Below are positions 34,844 through 46,600 of a stretch of DNA of 64,000 nt, piece by piece. The DNA is from Acanthaster planci (lineage: Eukaryota; Echinodermata; Asteroidea; Valvatida; Acanthasteridae), in contig NW_019091368.1 in assembly GCF_001949145.1 (NCBI RefSeq), positions 2,798,859 through 2,862,858 on the forward strand. The letters are read 5' to 3'. The stretch's first letter is position 1; each line of letters starts with the position of its first letter. The notes below the pieces were generated by a model. That model was given only the letters and a program-made list of their open reading frames with translations. It made no database searches and was not told the DNA's origin. Made by a program: the position numbers and the translations under genes.

Positions 34844-37800
34844 ATGTCTTTGATACGAGTGGTTCTTCCTGGCAAAGCTGGTCAGACTCTGGTTGGATCA
34901 GATGGTGGTGGCAAGTCCCCGGTACGACCCGCACCTCATCATGCTGAGGACGTCCTCGCTGAACAAGCAGCACTGGTAAGAATTACATCTCTAAAATCCC
35001 CTTATTTTACCCATGCGCAATACACAATGAGGCTGCATTTTCAAAGAAGGACAGACACAAGCTTGCAAAAACTACCCTAAGGGTACACCTTACTTAAACA
35101 GCATGCGCGTCAGACTGTCATATTTCCCGCAGCAACATCCTCTCAACAATGACTCCACAAATCTTCCTGTAACTATGTAGATGGAAGACTTCCTGAGGCT
35201 GCTGAGGTCATTTCGGGCCCACACACGCCTCTAGAAAGTTTTGAAATAACATTCAAAACTTTTGGTTGAACAAACTAAAAAATGTGCCCCCAAAAAGTAA
35301 AGATTGGCAAACTAAGAAAATTTATATCAATAAAAGCAAACAAAGAGTAACGGCAAGGCCGTCAAGGGCAGTTCCTTTACATTAATACTCATTTGCATTT
35401 TTGGTGTAAGGGAAAATTATACCTTTATTATGAGGATAAATAATCATGTCTCGTTCATGCACTATCCTGTGCTGAGACAAGCTACTTTGTGTCGGGGATT
35501 GTTTGGCTGTAATCCGTCGCAAGGAAGTTTTGATTTGGGCAGGAAAATTGCAGGTAGACTCTTGGATGTTTGGAACTATCACATAGCTATATTGCTTGTC
35601 TTTTTTGTTATGCCGATTTGCCCTTTTTTTGGGGGGGGGGGGTTCCCAAGAAGAGGGCGACAAGCTCAATCCAAAGGCAAGGTGACGGTTCTTCGAACGA
35701 AGCCATTCCAACCCACCCGAGCAAGAGCTGCACGGACCCGCCTGGTTCCCGGCGACCACTAACCCAGCAGTTCGACAGCTCCCACAGTATCGACGACATC
35801 GCCGTGTGTTTACCAGCCATAAACTACACTAGAGCGCATGCCCGTGAGGATGCCAGATGCCAATACACAATACCGGGCCATCTACCCACTCTCCAGCGGT
35901 CCAAGAAAACAACGCAGGTGATGAAGACCCACTTGGAGTTTTGTTACCGATTCAGTAATGCCAAAGTATTGTTTATAAACCTATCATCCTCAATTCATGA
36001 AAGTTTATTAGTTACTGTTCTCGTGTTCTGCTAGTGACAAACAGTAACAATATTAAGTCGACAAGTGCAAATCCAGTGTGTGATTCCTTCGGTGCCTGTG
36101 TAACTTTGGGGGAAAATCGCAGCACTTGATTGGACCTTCAAACGGTGCATTACAAATATCAAACAAATTGAGAATGGGTGAGATATGGCATATACGAACA
36201 CATGTACAAAAAATCTTTTAATAAAAAAATCACATCTAGTACGAACACAGCATCTCTGCACTGGGGTTTCCAAATCCAAGCTGCAATTGATTTGTTTTGC
36301 TCGAGACGGATGCACATCGAACTGCGTGCTATCGTCCATAAAAAGAAGCATCTAGTTCCAATACTCTAGGAATACTAGATGGCTTTTAGCACCAAAAATT
36401 GATGTTAATGCGATGCCGATTTTTTTAAAAAGAAAACACTCGAAATCAGAGGAATTGGCCTATACTGACACGAAAGCAAACCCCGCTAAGGGGTACGTAC
36501 ACGGGAGGAAATACTGAGGTGTATTATACACGACAGCAAGTAAAAGTGAAAGAAATAAGTGGCTATGTGCATCTTATAGGTCTCTATACATTAATGTGAC
36601 ATCAATGCGTCATTATTGATCACTGTAGCTTAAAGTGAGCCACCACCCTTCTGACTTACACGCATCGACTCGGAGTGAAGGAGCAGCGACCGCGATCAAC
36701 GTCGTGTTGTCAATTGAAGGCCAAGATCTCAAACTGCCCCCTCCCCGGGACCGATCGAGTCCGAGGCAAGACCACCAGGTTGGTTTGCGTGGATAGTTAT
36801 GCCGTGTCGGATCCAAAAGTCGATAAGTATCAAACAGTGGTTCGAGAGTCAACATGAAAGTAAGAGTTGCTGATGAATTTTGTCCGCTAAGAATTCGTAA
36901 AACATCGTAAAATAATTTCTGTGTGGTCCGTTTATTAAAGCCGGGGTGCATGGTGAGTTTCACTGGTACACGCCTCAGTTCTTGCTCAACTGTTCTTCTT
37001 TTTCTCTTGACCTTGTTTGATGCCCGTCTTAACTATCTTAAAAATGAACGGGATGCCTTCATGATTCCGTACATTTATTGACAGAAACAAAGACACCGAC
37101 TACGTATTAGAAGAGTGGCCGGCGGTTTGGGTTTTCTTCCGTGCCGATACCAGAATGAGGACATTCGTTCCTTGGAGGAGGGGTTAAAGACGCTGCTTCT
37201 GTGTCAATCCATGGGCGTTATTATTCAGGTAACACCAGGGACCAAAGACATTGCCTAAAATTGTCTTGACGGTAAAGAGGATGGGAATATCATCGACAAC
37301 AATAGCGACGACACTGAAAATGGCGAAGACAACCATTTTAATATGCTGCCATGCTTTATGTCAAAGATGACGAACAATATTTTTATGTTAAAAAGGAAAA
37401 CTGTGAGACAAACAGTACGGATGCATTCATGTATTGGATCAAGAACTTCACCAGAAGGCTTTTAGGTTACTTGTCATCATGCATTCATGTATTGGATCAA
37501 GAACTTCACCAGGAGGCTTTCAGGTTACTTGTCATCACTTACCAGATCACGAGACACCGAGACGATAATGGCAGTCTGGCACAGCCGGTGTTCCACTGCG
37601 ACAGGTGCCTCAGACACTGGGCCGTTCATGGCCGGCCTCCTCCCGACTGCCAGGAGCCCGAGAGTCGTGTGAGCGGCCCAAGCTTTGCCTTAACGAGTCG
37701 CAGCCACGAAATACTCCAGGTAGGGCCATATCCAAGTTACTGGGTAACGCCTTGAAATTACATCGAGATCTGTGGTATAGTGGCCGCAGCCAGCTCCCAT

Positions 37801-40800
37801 AAAAAGTCGTGCGCAGCCAATTCTGACGTGGCCTCATGTACGGGAGAATCCGTGTCCTACAAAGTTGTCCTACAAATACCTACAAATGTGAGTGGTTCCC
37901 TACTGTCTAGTCATCTTTTGGTATTTCTTAAGAGCTTTCGTCCAATCCATTAAAACACATTAATCATCTCTCCGTCCTTTCTTCAAAACTAGTGTACACG
38001 GTGCATGGAAAAGACAAATACACCGTAGCTCATCTGACACACTCATTGCGACTTCCCCAGTACAGAAACTACTTCTGTTCAGTTTATACTTCCACAAAGC
38101 ACAGATCTAAGTGAACTTGTCATCAGGCCACGCCCATAACTCAACTTTATAGGGCTGGTTCAAATGACACTTCTTTCTTCTCGTCAGAAATTCGCCCAAT
38201 TGACCCCAATCGACAAGCAATGCTTTCTGGAGGCCATTCAGGCCGAGACCGTCCCAACAACTCGAGGGGGAGACGGCTTTTGTCTAACGGAATCTCATCG
38301 ACGTAACCAAACAGGGATGGGTAGACAGGGGGATCTGAAGAGGCCCGCAGCAGGGATGGGGGACAAGGAAGCAATAACAGGTATAATCTTGAGGTTTATC
38401 TTTATACCAGACTCCTTTGGTTAGTGCTATTAACTTTGCTTGATAACCAACCTGGTATTAGTAGTTCTATTGACTATTCCCTTCAGGTTGGAAATCTGAT
38501 TTACATGGACTAATGTAATAAGAATCACACACAAAAAACACCCCCAAAAAACATAATAGTCCAATCGACGGACAGATTTCAATTATAAATGTCAACAGGA
38601 ATAACAGTAGCCTGGTATATTTTAAAAAATTAAAAACAACGAACTGAGAGTGCTGCAATACGAATGAAATAATTTCTCGTGATAGTTTGGAATCTGAAGA
38701 GTCAACTTTGGCAAGTGGCCGAGGATCTTGAAAGCAATCTCTCCACCCATCGAAGCCTACATGAAGGCGGGCAAAACTTTGCAAAATCATTGCCGAACGA
38801 CGTACCGAAAGCCTTGCCCTCAAAAACAAACCAAGAGGAAGTGACCAAGGACCCCACCTCATCCGCAGAGGGTGAACCCAGCTGCGAGAGTGAGCAGGCG
38901 GATACCGTTAGCAGCGATGAAAGAGACACCAGGGGAGGTCCCGATTGCCACACTGGGCAGGGAGGAAGTGATCCCTCCATCGTTGATCCAGTTAGCATAA
39001 ATACGGGTAATCATTTAACGTCTTTAGTGCCTTCGACATAATTTTTGACATCGAGGGACGCTTTCATAGTATCACCTCTAACTAAATTGGTTTACACTGA
39101 AACAAATTTCCAGAGAAAGTCACGTCACAGGAGCAGGTGTACAGCTGTCGCGGAAGCGCCATTTGCTCTTTAACCCTTTGCTTGTGTTCAGCTGTGACGC
39201 CAAAACGTCTTTTCCCGCCAATTTGTTTCATTGCAGGGTTGAGGACACCAGTAGCCGACCAAGCATCATATCTCTCTAAGAATCACATCATCAACTTGGA
39301 CAAAGACATGAAGTTTCAGACAGGGGAAAGTGCATTACCTTTGAACTCTATCAAAGTCAATCAAGTGCCGGTAGACATCCACGCAAACTATCCCGGTTTT
39401 GAGAGTCCCGAAACGGACGGCCACGAATCAAACGAAGCAAGCCTTCAGCAAGAACCTGTTCCTAAGGAAGAGAGACAGAACACTGGTGAAAATTGTTCAC
39501 CTCAGTACGATTCTTTCAACGGTGGAAAAGACAAGATCCCTGACGGAAACTTCCTGTCCTGCTCCCAAGACTTGGCAGATGAGCCACCTAGCTCAAAGAC
39601 AGTGGAAAGTCCAGTCCCGCATTGCACCATACGAAACTGCATTACGGACACAGAAATAGATTTTGTAACCAACCACCGGATCTTTCAGGACAGCGAACAA
39701 TTATTTGAAGATGACACAGCTGCTCATGCAGTCTCAAAAGTAACCGTTACCAGGAGCAGACTCTTACAGTATCTTTCCTACGGAGCAGCTTCGTTCAATA
39801 ACTCTGCAGGCGCTGACGAAGTCGAAACCAATGAATCCTTTGAGAAACTCATCAATGGTCCAGACGATCTCGGCGTCAGTGATAATAAAGATGGAAACAG
39901 ACCACTGCCATCCCAAGGAAAGGGAAACCGTCAGAAGATTCCAAGCTCAAAAGGTGGTGTGGGGAAGGGTTTGGCCGGGCAGAAAAACCGGCGTGACGGC
40001 AGCATCAGCTACATGGGCGTAATTGAAGACGAGGAAGAAACCTTGGACAGAAGCACCTCAGGTGAAGGCAACGACTCGTCGAGAGGAGGCCGCGGACATA
40101 CCATTAGGGGAAGTAAATCAGCTTCCAGGGATCAAAACGCGGTTCCCATCAGGAACACTGCCGTTCGGAACGTGACAGGAAAGCCAGACACGAGACCGGG
40201 GAACTTGGAGCAGCACGTGTTCGCGACACCAAGGGAAACCCTTGCGCAGTCGAATGCCTTTGGCGCGGCTCACAAATCACCCGAGAACATAGCTCATCAA
40301 TCGTCCGATGAGGGTCTGACAAAGGCTACTTTCAAGCAAAAGATCCACGATAACGGGAATAACGGCTTAGAGTCCGGATCGAGCGTTCAGTCCAGCTCTG
40401 CTCCTCGCCGGGAATCGTTGGGGTCTCATGCGGCAGCCACGGCGCTTCCACCACTGGGCACAGTACCGGGACAGTTACCGTCGTTGAATGTCCACGATAC
40501 GGAGCAAAGATCCAGAACCAAGGACAGGAAGAGATCTCTGGGGCTGCCTAGGACTGACCATGCACGGCGTGAGTTTGTCAATAGAAAAGAGGAGGAAGGA
40601 CCCACCGCAGGTTGGGACACAGGAAGAGAGCCAATGTGTGACCCCAGAGCGAGTAGAAAGCAACCTCCACCCCGTGCAGGGGAGGAATTTGATACTTCCA
40701 AGAGACAAAGTCTTGCAAGACAACAGGTATCAGGTGGGAAACCAAACACTCAAGATTATTTTGCCGACGATGTAAACACAAAAGAAAACGGTGAGAAAGG

Positions 40801-41596
40801 CGAGAGAGGAGAAAAATCAACAGGATTTCTTCCGGCAATTGCATCCGCAAAGGAAGACCTAATGCCGAAAGAGATGGATGATCAGCTTATGCGGGAACGG
40901 GAAGCCAAATCACCGATGAAGTCTCTCTTCAGTCAGTTTGACAATTTCGAATTGAGTTTATCCCCGCCGCCAGCGGGTTCCCTGCACCCTGTCTCCACCG
41001 ACAAATCCTTTCGAATGACTTACTCTACTCTACCGAGGACCTTTGACTGGGACACTGCTAGGCAGCCCCCGGGAGTGACCAGGCGAACTCCATCCCCGCA
41101 GCGTACGGGGCCGGTCAGTGATCTCTCCCAGTTACCGGCAGACCAAGCTCTCAATGCCAAATTGATGAAGCCGTCCATGGTGGTACGTCCCAGCAGCCGC
41201 GACTTCTACGACAAGTCGGCGCGTACGCCGTCCAGGGTTTCCGGCAAGAAGACCGACGTCTACTCGTCCAGCAGCGAGACGTCCCGGGCGAGCTCACCGG
41301 CCGAGAGCGTCTGGGAGACGGTCAGCGAGGTGTGGCGGAGGCACGCCCTCGAGCTACAGAAACTGGAACGGATGGTGGCCCTCAACTTTCTGCCGCTCAC
41401 GTCGGCGTTCACCTTCTCCGTGTTTGAGATCCCGCCCCAGTATCTGGCGCATAACCGCTCGCTGCGGGAGCAGGCCATGCAGATCAGGAGATTAAAGAGG
41501 CCGAAGAAGATCGTGATGAAGTTTGCGAGTAAGGAACAGAGGGAGGCCGCGATGAAGCCGCCTCAGATAAGACGGCGGGTCAAACCGGTGGCATGA
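34844..41596 (+). CDS. Unrecognised eight-exon gene, predicted 1,246-aa mostly disordered protein
   Basis: Exons 34844-34975, 35651-35917, 36629-36778, 37085-37228, 37546-37719, 38188-38380, 38686-39006 and 39237-41596 join without a stop. The first five introns are phase 0 and the last two phase 1. The start (MSLIRVVLPGKAGQ) has an in-frame TGA 18 bases upstream. Exons 1-3 are Ser/Pro/Arg-rich. Exon 4 is more ordered (GGLGFLPCRYQNEDIRSLEE). Exon 5 has a Cys/His-bearing stretch (CDRCLRHWAVHGRPPPDC). Exon 8 (787 residues) is low-complexity, acidic then basic, with SP-rich segments and a conserved-looking C-terminus: WETVSEVWRRHALELQKLER, then SAFTFSVFEIPPQYL, then a basic end. No signal peptide or membrane helix. 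It may be a scaffold or cytoskeletal protein, but I assign no function. The exon 3 donor (GTTGGT) and the exon 2 and 5 acceptors are the weakest calls. Confidence 0.68.
37422..37537. repeat. 58-bp tandem duplication at an exon acceptor
   Basis: TGCATTCATGTATTGGATCA at 37422 onward recurs at 37480 with only a few differences over the 58-bp unit (for example ACCAGAAGGC versus ACCAGGAGGC). Each copy carries CACCAG, a potential splice acceptor. The second copy ends 8 bases before the acceptor chosen for exon 5 of the unknown gene. Confidence 0.85.
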
Positions 41597-41657
41597 GGCG
41601 GAATAATCAAAGAATTTGGAGGAAAATATAATGACCTAAAAGGTTTCGATCACTGAT

Positions 41658-41663
41658 AATAAA
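41658..41663 (+). terminator. Possible polyadenylation signal of the unknown gene
   Basis: AATAAA 62 bases after the TGA stop at 41594-41596. It is the first canonical signal downstream. Confidence 0.5.
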
Positions 41664-43252
41664 TGGTGCGATAGGGTATCATTACTTTGAGGTACATATA
41701 AATCTCATGTGGGGTCACTGTGAGTTAAGGTAGGATGGGACTATAGGGTAAGGGAAAGGTTATGTTCCGTTGCCGTGCGGTCTCAATCTTTGGCGAGTAA
41801 TTCGACAGGAACTTGGTAAGTAAAATGTTCTGCGAACATCATGAGATTTAAAGGCGACTTTCCATGCACGTCAACACTTGCACCAAGCGTTGCGTATGTA
41901 AACGTCAAAATCGCTCCCGGGTGATTTTGACAGCCGAACGCAACGCACACGTGTGTCATGTTAATAGGTCGATTTTTGTGTCCATAAAAGTGAAACTCAT
42001 AAATGCATCGTGTACGCAACGCACTCAAAAAGCGTACATATGGAAAGATGCTTACTTTGTAAATCAGGGATGATCAATGACTACGTGAGGTTGATTTGAC
42101 TTTTCATCAAATTTTGGCCATACTTACTTCTAAGAGTTGGTGCGTTTCCTTTTCGGACTAGTGTGAACACGTGCGATCACGGTATAAAAGTTTGTTTCCC
42201 AGATTTTTTGTCCAAAACGAACTAGCCATTTTTGGCTAAAATTAATTGTCGGCGGCATAAAAAAGCAATAAATATGAACAAACACAATAGAAAAGACACA
42301 AGTCGGAATCGCACAAAAATTAAAACACCAACATATCTTTAAAAAACACAGCAGCATCAAATAATTTATTTTCCTCTATAAAAATTACAATTTGCCACAA
42401 AAATCCAGACGGGTAGCACAGAAGAATCTGTGAAATTCTAAAGCACAATTCAATGACAAAATGCACAACAAATGATGTTTCAATACTTGCACAAATACAC
42501 TAAACCGGCTTTCTCATTCACTTTTCATGGGAATTTCTGTGCGATGCAAACAAATAATAAGGACTTGCCAAACTCTTTGTACTTCCTGTTATTATTAGCG
42601 ACCATGTTGTCATGGTTTGTGACGAATTTCCAACACAAGGAGGCAGCCTGCTATAGATACGAGCCATCCAGCGAGACGTGTGCCTGTATAGCATATGCAT
42701 ACATGTTTCATGACAATTTCATGTGGAAAAACAGGTGTTTTAATATGGTATTTACCGTTATACCACCGGGTCGCGTAGCTGCACGTTAGCATCAAGAGTC
42801 TGTGTAACTTGAAATGCAGGAACATTTGGCTTTTACAGAGTTTCAATGCCCCAATCAGTCGACTGAAATCTGAATCCTCGTGGCTGGGTGACTGATGAGA
42901 TTTAGCACATGCTTTGTGATGAACAGTTCAAAGGGAAATGTTTTCCATTCAATTTTTAGGCCCAATTCCTACTGTTTAATACCAACTTCCAGGTGTTTAG
43001 CCAAAGACATATATCATATTTCACCTATCTGTATTCAAGTTACGGTCTGTTTTACTGAACTAAAACAAAACACATTCCGTTGTCACTATTCACCCTGTTA
43101 ATTGTGACTGGTCTTGTGACGGGTCTTGTGAAGCCTTGTGATGGTTTCTACAACACTGGTAGATAACCAAACAAAAAAAGGAACCAGAGCGCTAGATCGA
43201 AAACTCAACTCGACAAAACTCATTACTGTTGCATAAGCCGAATTCCAGTCTA

Positions 43253-43258
43253 TTTATT
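43253..43258 (-). terminator. Possible polyadenylation signal of DALRD3
   Basis: TTTATT on plus, so AATAAA on minus, about 360 bases downstream of the DALRD3 stop codon. Confidence 0.35.
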
Positions 43259-43617
43259 GCTGCTAATGCTGTGGGTTACAGTCGGGTGCCTTATTTTATG
43301 CTAGATGTACCCCCACTCTTTTGATAATCGAATCGAATGTCAGAAGCCTGGCACGTACGTGCGTGCTCAGTGGATTAAACAATGAATTTACAAAGAGCGG
43401 CAATTCAGCACCAGATAAATGACAAGATGTGTTTTAGAAATGCTCTTTCAGCATTGCTACCCAAAATGCCTCACGAGTTGGATCAACTGGATCAAGGGAT
43501 TAATACCCCAGTAGATTACAGATGCAAGCCTCCAGTCAAAATCTGACTCGTCCCCACCCTCTCCCAGGCTTTTCTTCATTGAGAAGCCTACCACAGGAGG
43601 AGTAACATAGAAGGGCA

Positions 43618-46600
43618 TTACATCTGTGACAGAGGTTGGATGTTGAGAAGCGACAGGCCATTCTTGAGGATCTGCTGGACGCCCTTCAGGAGGTGCAAAC
43701 GAGCCAACATGACAGGGACGAGATGGGGCCTTGGCTCCTTGTGGAAGAAAATGATAATGGTGTCGTTTGGGAAGGCTGTGGGTCTCCTTGGGACGGTCTA
43801 CACAAGTGGCACTGCAATTCTGTTGTAAAGTTTGGGTTTCTGAGGAAATCAGCTCGCCAATTCACGGACTGATTTGAATGCCATTATTCCTCAGTTTGCG
43901 ACAAAGAATCTGATCTGGTATCAGCTAAAACTGGAGCCAATTTTTGAATTTCCAAAGTTAAATACGCTTCAAAATATCAACTAATGTTAACAAAAGACTT
44001 TTCGGACACTTTGTGCTTACATCATGTTCAGGTTCATGAGAGTGAATTTGAAATGATGCAAGCAGTAGAAAAAGGTATGTTGCTGCCACAAATCCTCTCA
44101 CAAGTCTCCCACTGAGGAGGCGCAAATTGTCAAGCACAGTTTGACAAGCAAGCAAGTCAAGCACACTTGCAAAAGTAGAGTCAAGCTGATTTTTAATAAA
44201 ACTTGAGCGTGGAAAGAATTCCATGGGGACTGACGACCTACGCAAAGAGACATCATTTAAGGGTGTCATATATTTATCTCACTGCCTTTGTTGACTGGTT
44301 ACGCAGTAGACCGACATGTACAGCATGGCATGGTGGAAACAGACATGAATCGGTGCGCCACAGTGTTTGGACAGTGATCTTGTTTAATGTACTTAGTTCT
44401 GAGAAGAACCTTCCTCAAGAGATATCCCGAACAAAAGTTCTGTATCACTAGCAGTTCAATAGTAACTGACCCGTTTTAAGACAAAACAAAAATTATATGC
44501 ACAGCGTTGGCTTCATATTAGACTTGGCCTAGAGTGATCTTAGGGAAAGAGAGCTGCAGTGTGGACAAAGACCGTCATGCATACTTACCCCGAGTACGTG
44601 GGTATGGCTGTAATATGAGCTCAGATCACGGCAAAGGCTGACCAAGAAACCGCATACCTGTTTCAGAAAGGATAAAAGTAAATTAGAACTTGGACCATTA
44701 GAGCCAACTCGCTGGTAGTAGGGAGTGGTTTTCTTGTTTGAAAACAGAGTGGGCATATTTCAAATTTTTTGGACATGCTTGATGCTCTTGTTGGATTTCC
44801 TGCTTAGAAAAATGATGACCCTTGTAAATAAATCAGTAATTTTGGATGGTTAATACCAAAACCATACGGGCACCGTGAATTATAAAAACAGCCTCCTCGG
44901 GACAAACGCTTGATGATTCAGGGTTACTAGGTTCCATTTTAACCCATGCCAACGGTCTTACCCGGTGTGTGTGGATACTGATATGCGGCCCCCTCGTCTG
45001 CAGCAAGTCAGCGACGCACTCGGACAGCATGACGGGATATTGCAAGATGTAGTGGAAGAGCAGTCCCCATTCCTGGTCTTCGCGTAGGAGGCCAAAGTCC
45101 AAGCTCGCGATATCAGGCAGGGGAGGGTATGTCCCTGACAATGTTGGAGGGAAAAAAATTAAGGCAACTAATTTGAACTGATGACAGATAAAGTACAATG
45201 ACTGTATTTGAATATTTAGCAAGACTACCTAAATAACAATTTTTTTAATATTTAAAATAGGCTTTAAAAATAATGACTATTCTTTCCGTTCATTTCTCAA
45301 GCCACTTTCCCCAGAAGATGTGTAAACATGGTCTTGCCATTTTTATCCACCAGCACGGCTGATGGGGTGAGCCACCAAGCTTATCTTGAAACGTTGCTTT
45401 GGAAAAGACAGTTTTGGACTAATTGTAGAATCATTCTAGCCCGTGATGGATCATAGACCAAACCAAAAACAGAGTTAGCAAAGTGACACTCTGATATTGA
45501 TTTGTGAAGTGCCATGGCGCGAAAGAACTTTAACAGCAAGCGCATAGGCATCTCACCTTTGGCCACCTCCTCTTCAAAATGGCTGAACAGTGTACAAAGC
45601 CGTGCATAATTGTACATCACAAACACGCCATCCCTGCTGTCTGGCCACGTGCTGGAGTTACGGGAGTTGGACAGCTCTACCTTCAGCTTAAAGGGGAATA
45701 AATGGCATGGAATTGAGCGACTAATAATAATGCATATTTCTCAACAATGCAGAAGTTTTGAAAACAAGGATTAAGCAAACTGACTAAATGTTTCTTGCAT
45801 CATCAGCTGTACCACAAAGTAACTTATCTTGACAAGAACACACCACAGAGTGCTTGGGATATCATTGATTGCACTATTTTTCGACAATGTAGTAAGGCCC
45901 ACTGTTCTCAGTGGGATGAGTCTAACAGCGTGTGCTCCAGTATGTTCATTCATGTGTTGCAAAAAAGAGCAGTCTATTTCACTTATTCCAAGTTTGTTGA
46001 TCTATTGGTCCTGCTAAGGTTTGTAGGCCTTGTTCAAATCTACACCAGATTACTACAACTGCATCGCTCACCATGTGTCCGCACTGCTTTCCCAGTATTT
46101 CAAATTTCAGTCCAGCAATTGCCAGTCTTCTGATGAGTTGATCCCAACCCTCGCCTGAAGGGTAAAACATGACATAACTCTATTATCTGCCTCCTTCAAA
46201 ACAACACAAAGCTAATCAACTGGAAGGTAAATATCAAGGAGGTCTTCTGGCACTATTTGCATGCAGATCCTTAACCACTTCGCGTCAGGCCCATTTATCC
46301 ATGTTGATTCTGCTGGGCCAGGTGACTTTTCATTTTTTTCTGTTTTCAAAATTCTTTAAAAATTCATAACTTCATTTACTGGACGTTTACACCCACATGA
46401 ATGACTGTCTGGTGGCTACTCTAATCTGACACACAACATCTATTGACGCTCGAGTATTTCAGCCAGGCCTGTTGCCTTGTAAAAAGAGCCCAGATTGTGC
46501 TGTGTTACGTAATTTTCTTTTGTTCCTGAAACTGGCACAGTGCGCTGCTGACGTCTTGTATTACCCATCACTGGAGCGCTTTTGTCCCTGGTGGTGATCC

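Larger units (their letters stand above)
41597..43617. other. Convergent intergenic region; no gene seen
   Basis: Two kilobases between the 3' ends of the unknown gene (+) and DALRD3 (-). It should contain both 3' UTRs. A plus-strand AATAAA is at 41658-41663 and a minus-strand AATAAA is at 43253-43258, about 360 bases past the DALRD3 stop. ORFs here are short and unsupported. Confidence 0.55.

Noticed and set aside
39137-39236. GTG-initiated start for the 819-codon frame
   Set aside because: The first 33 codons are intron sequence. A CAG acceptor at 39236 and phase agreement with the exon ending at 39006 place the exon start at 39237.
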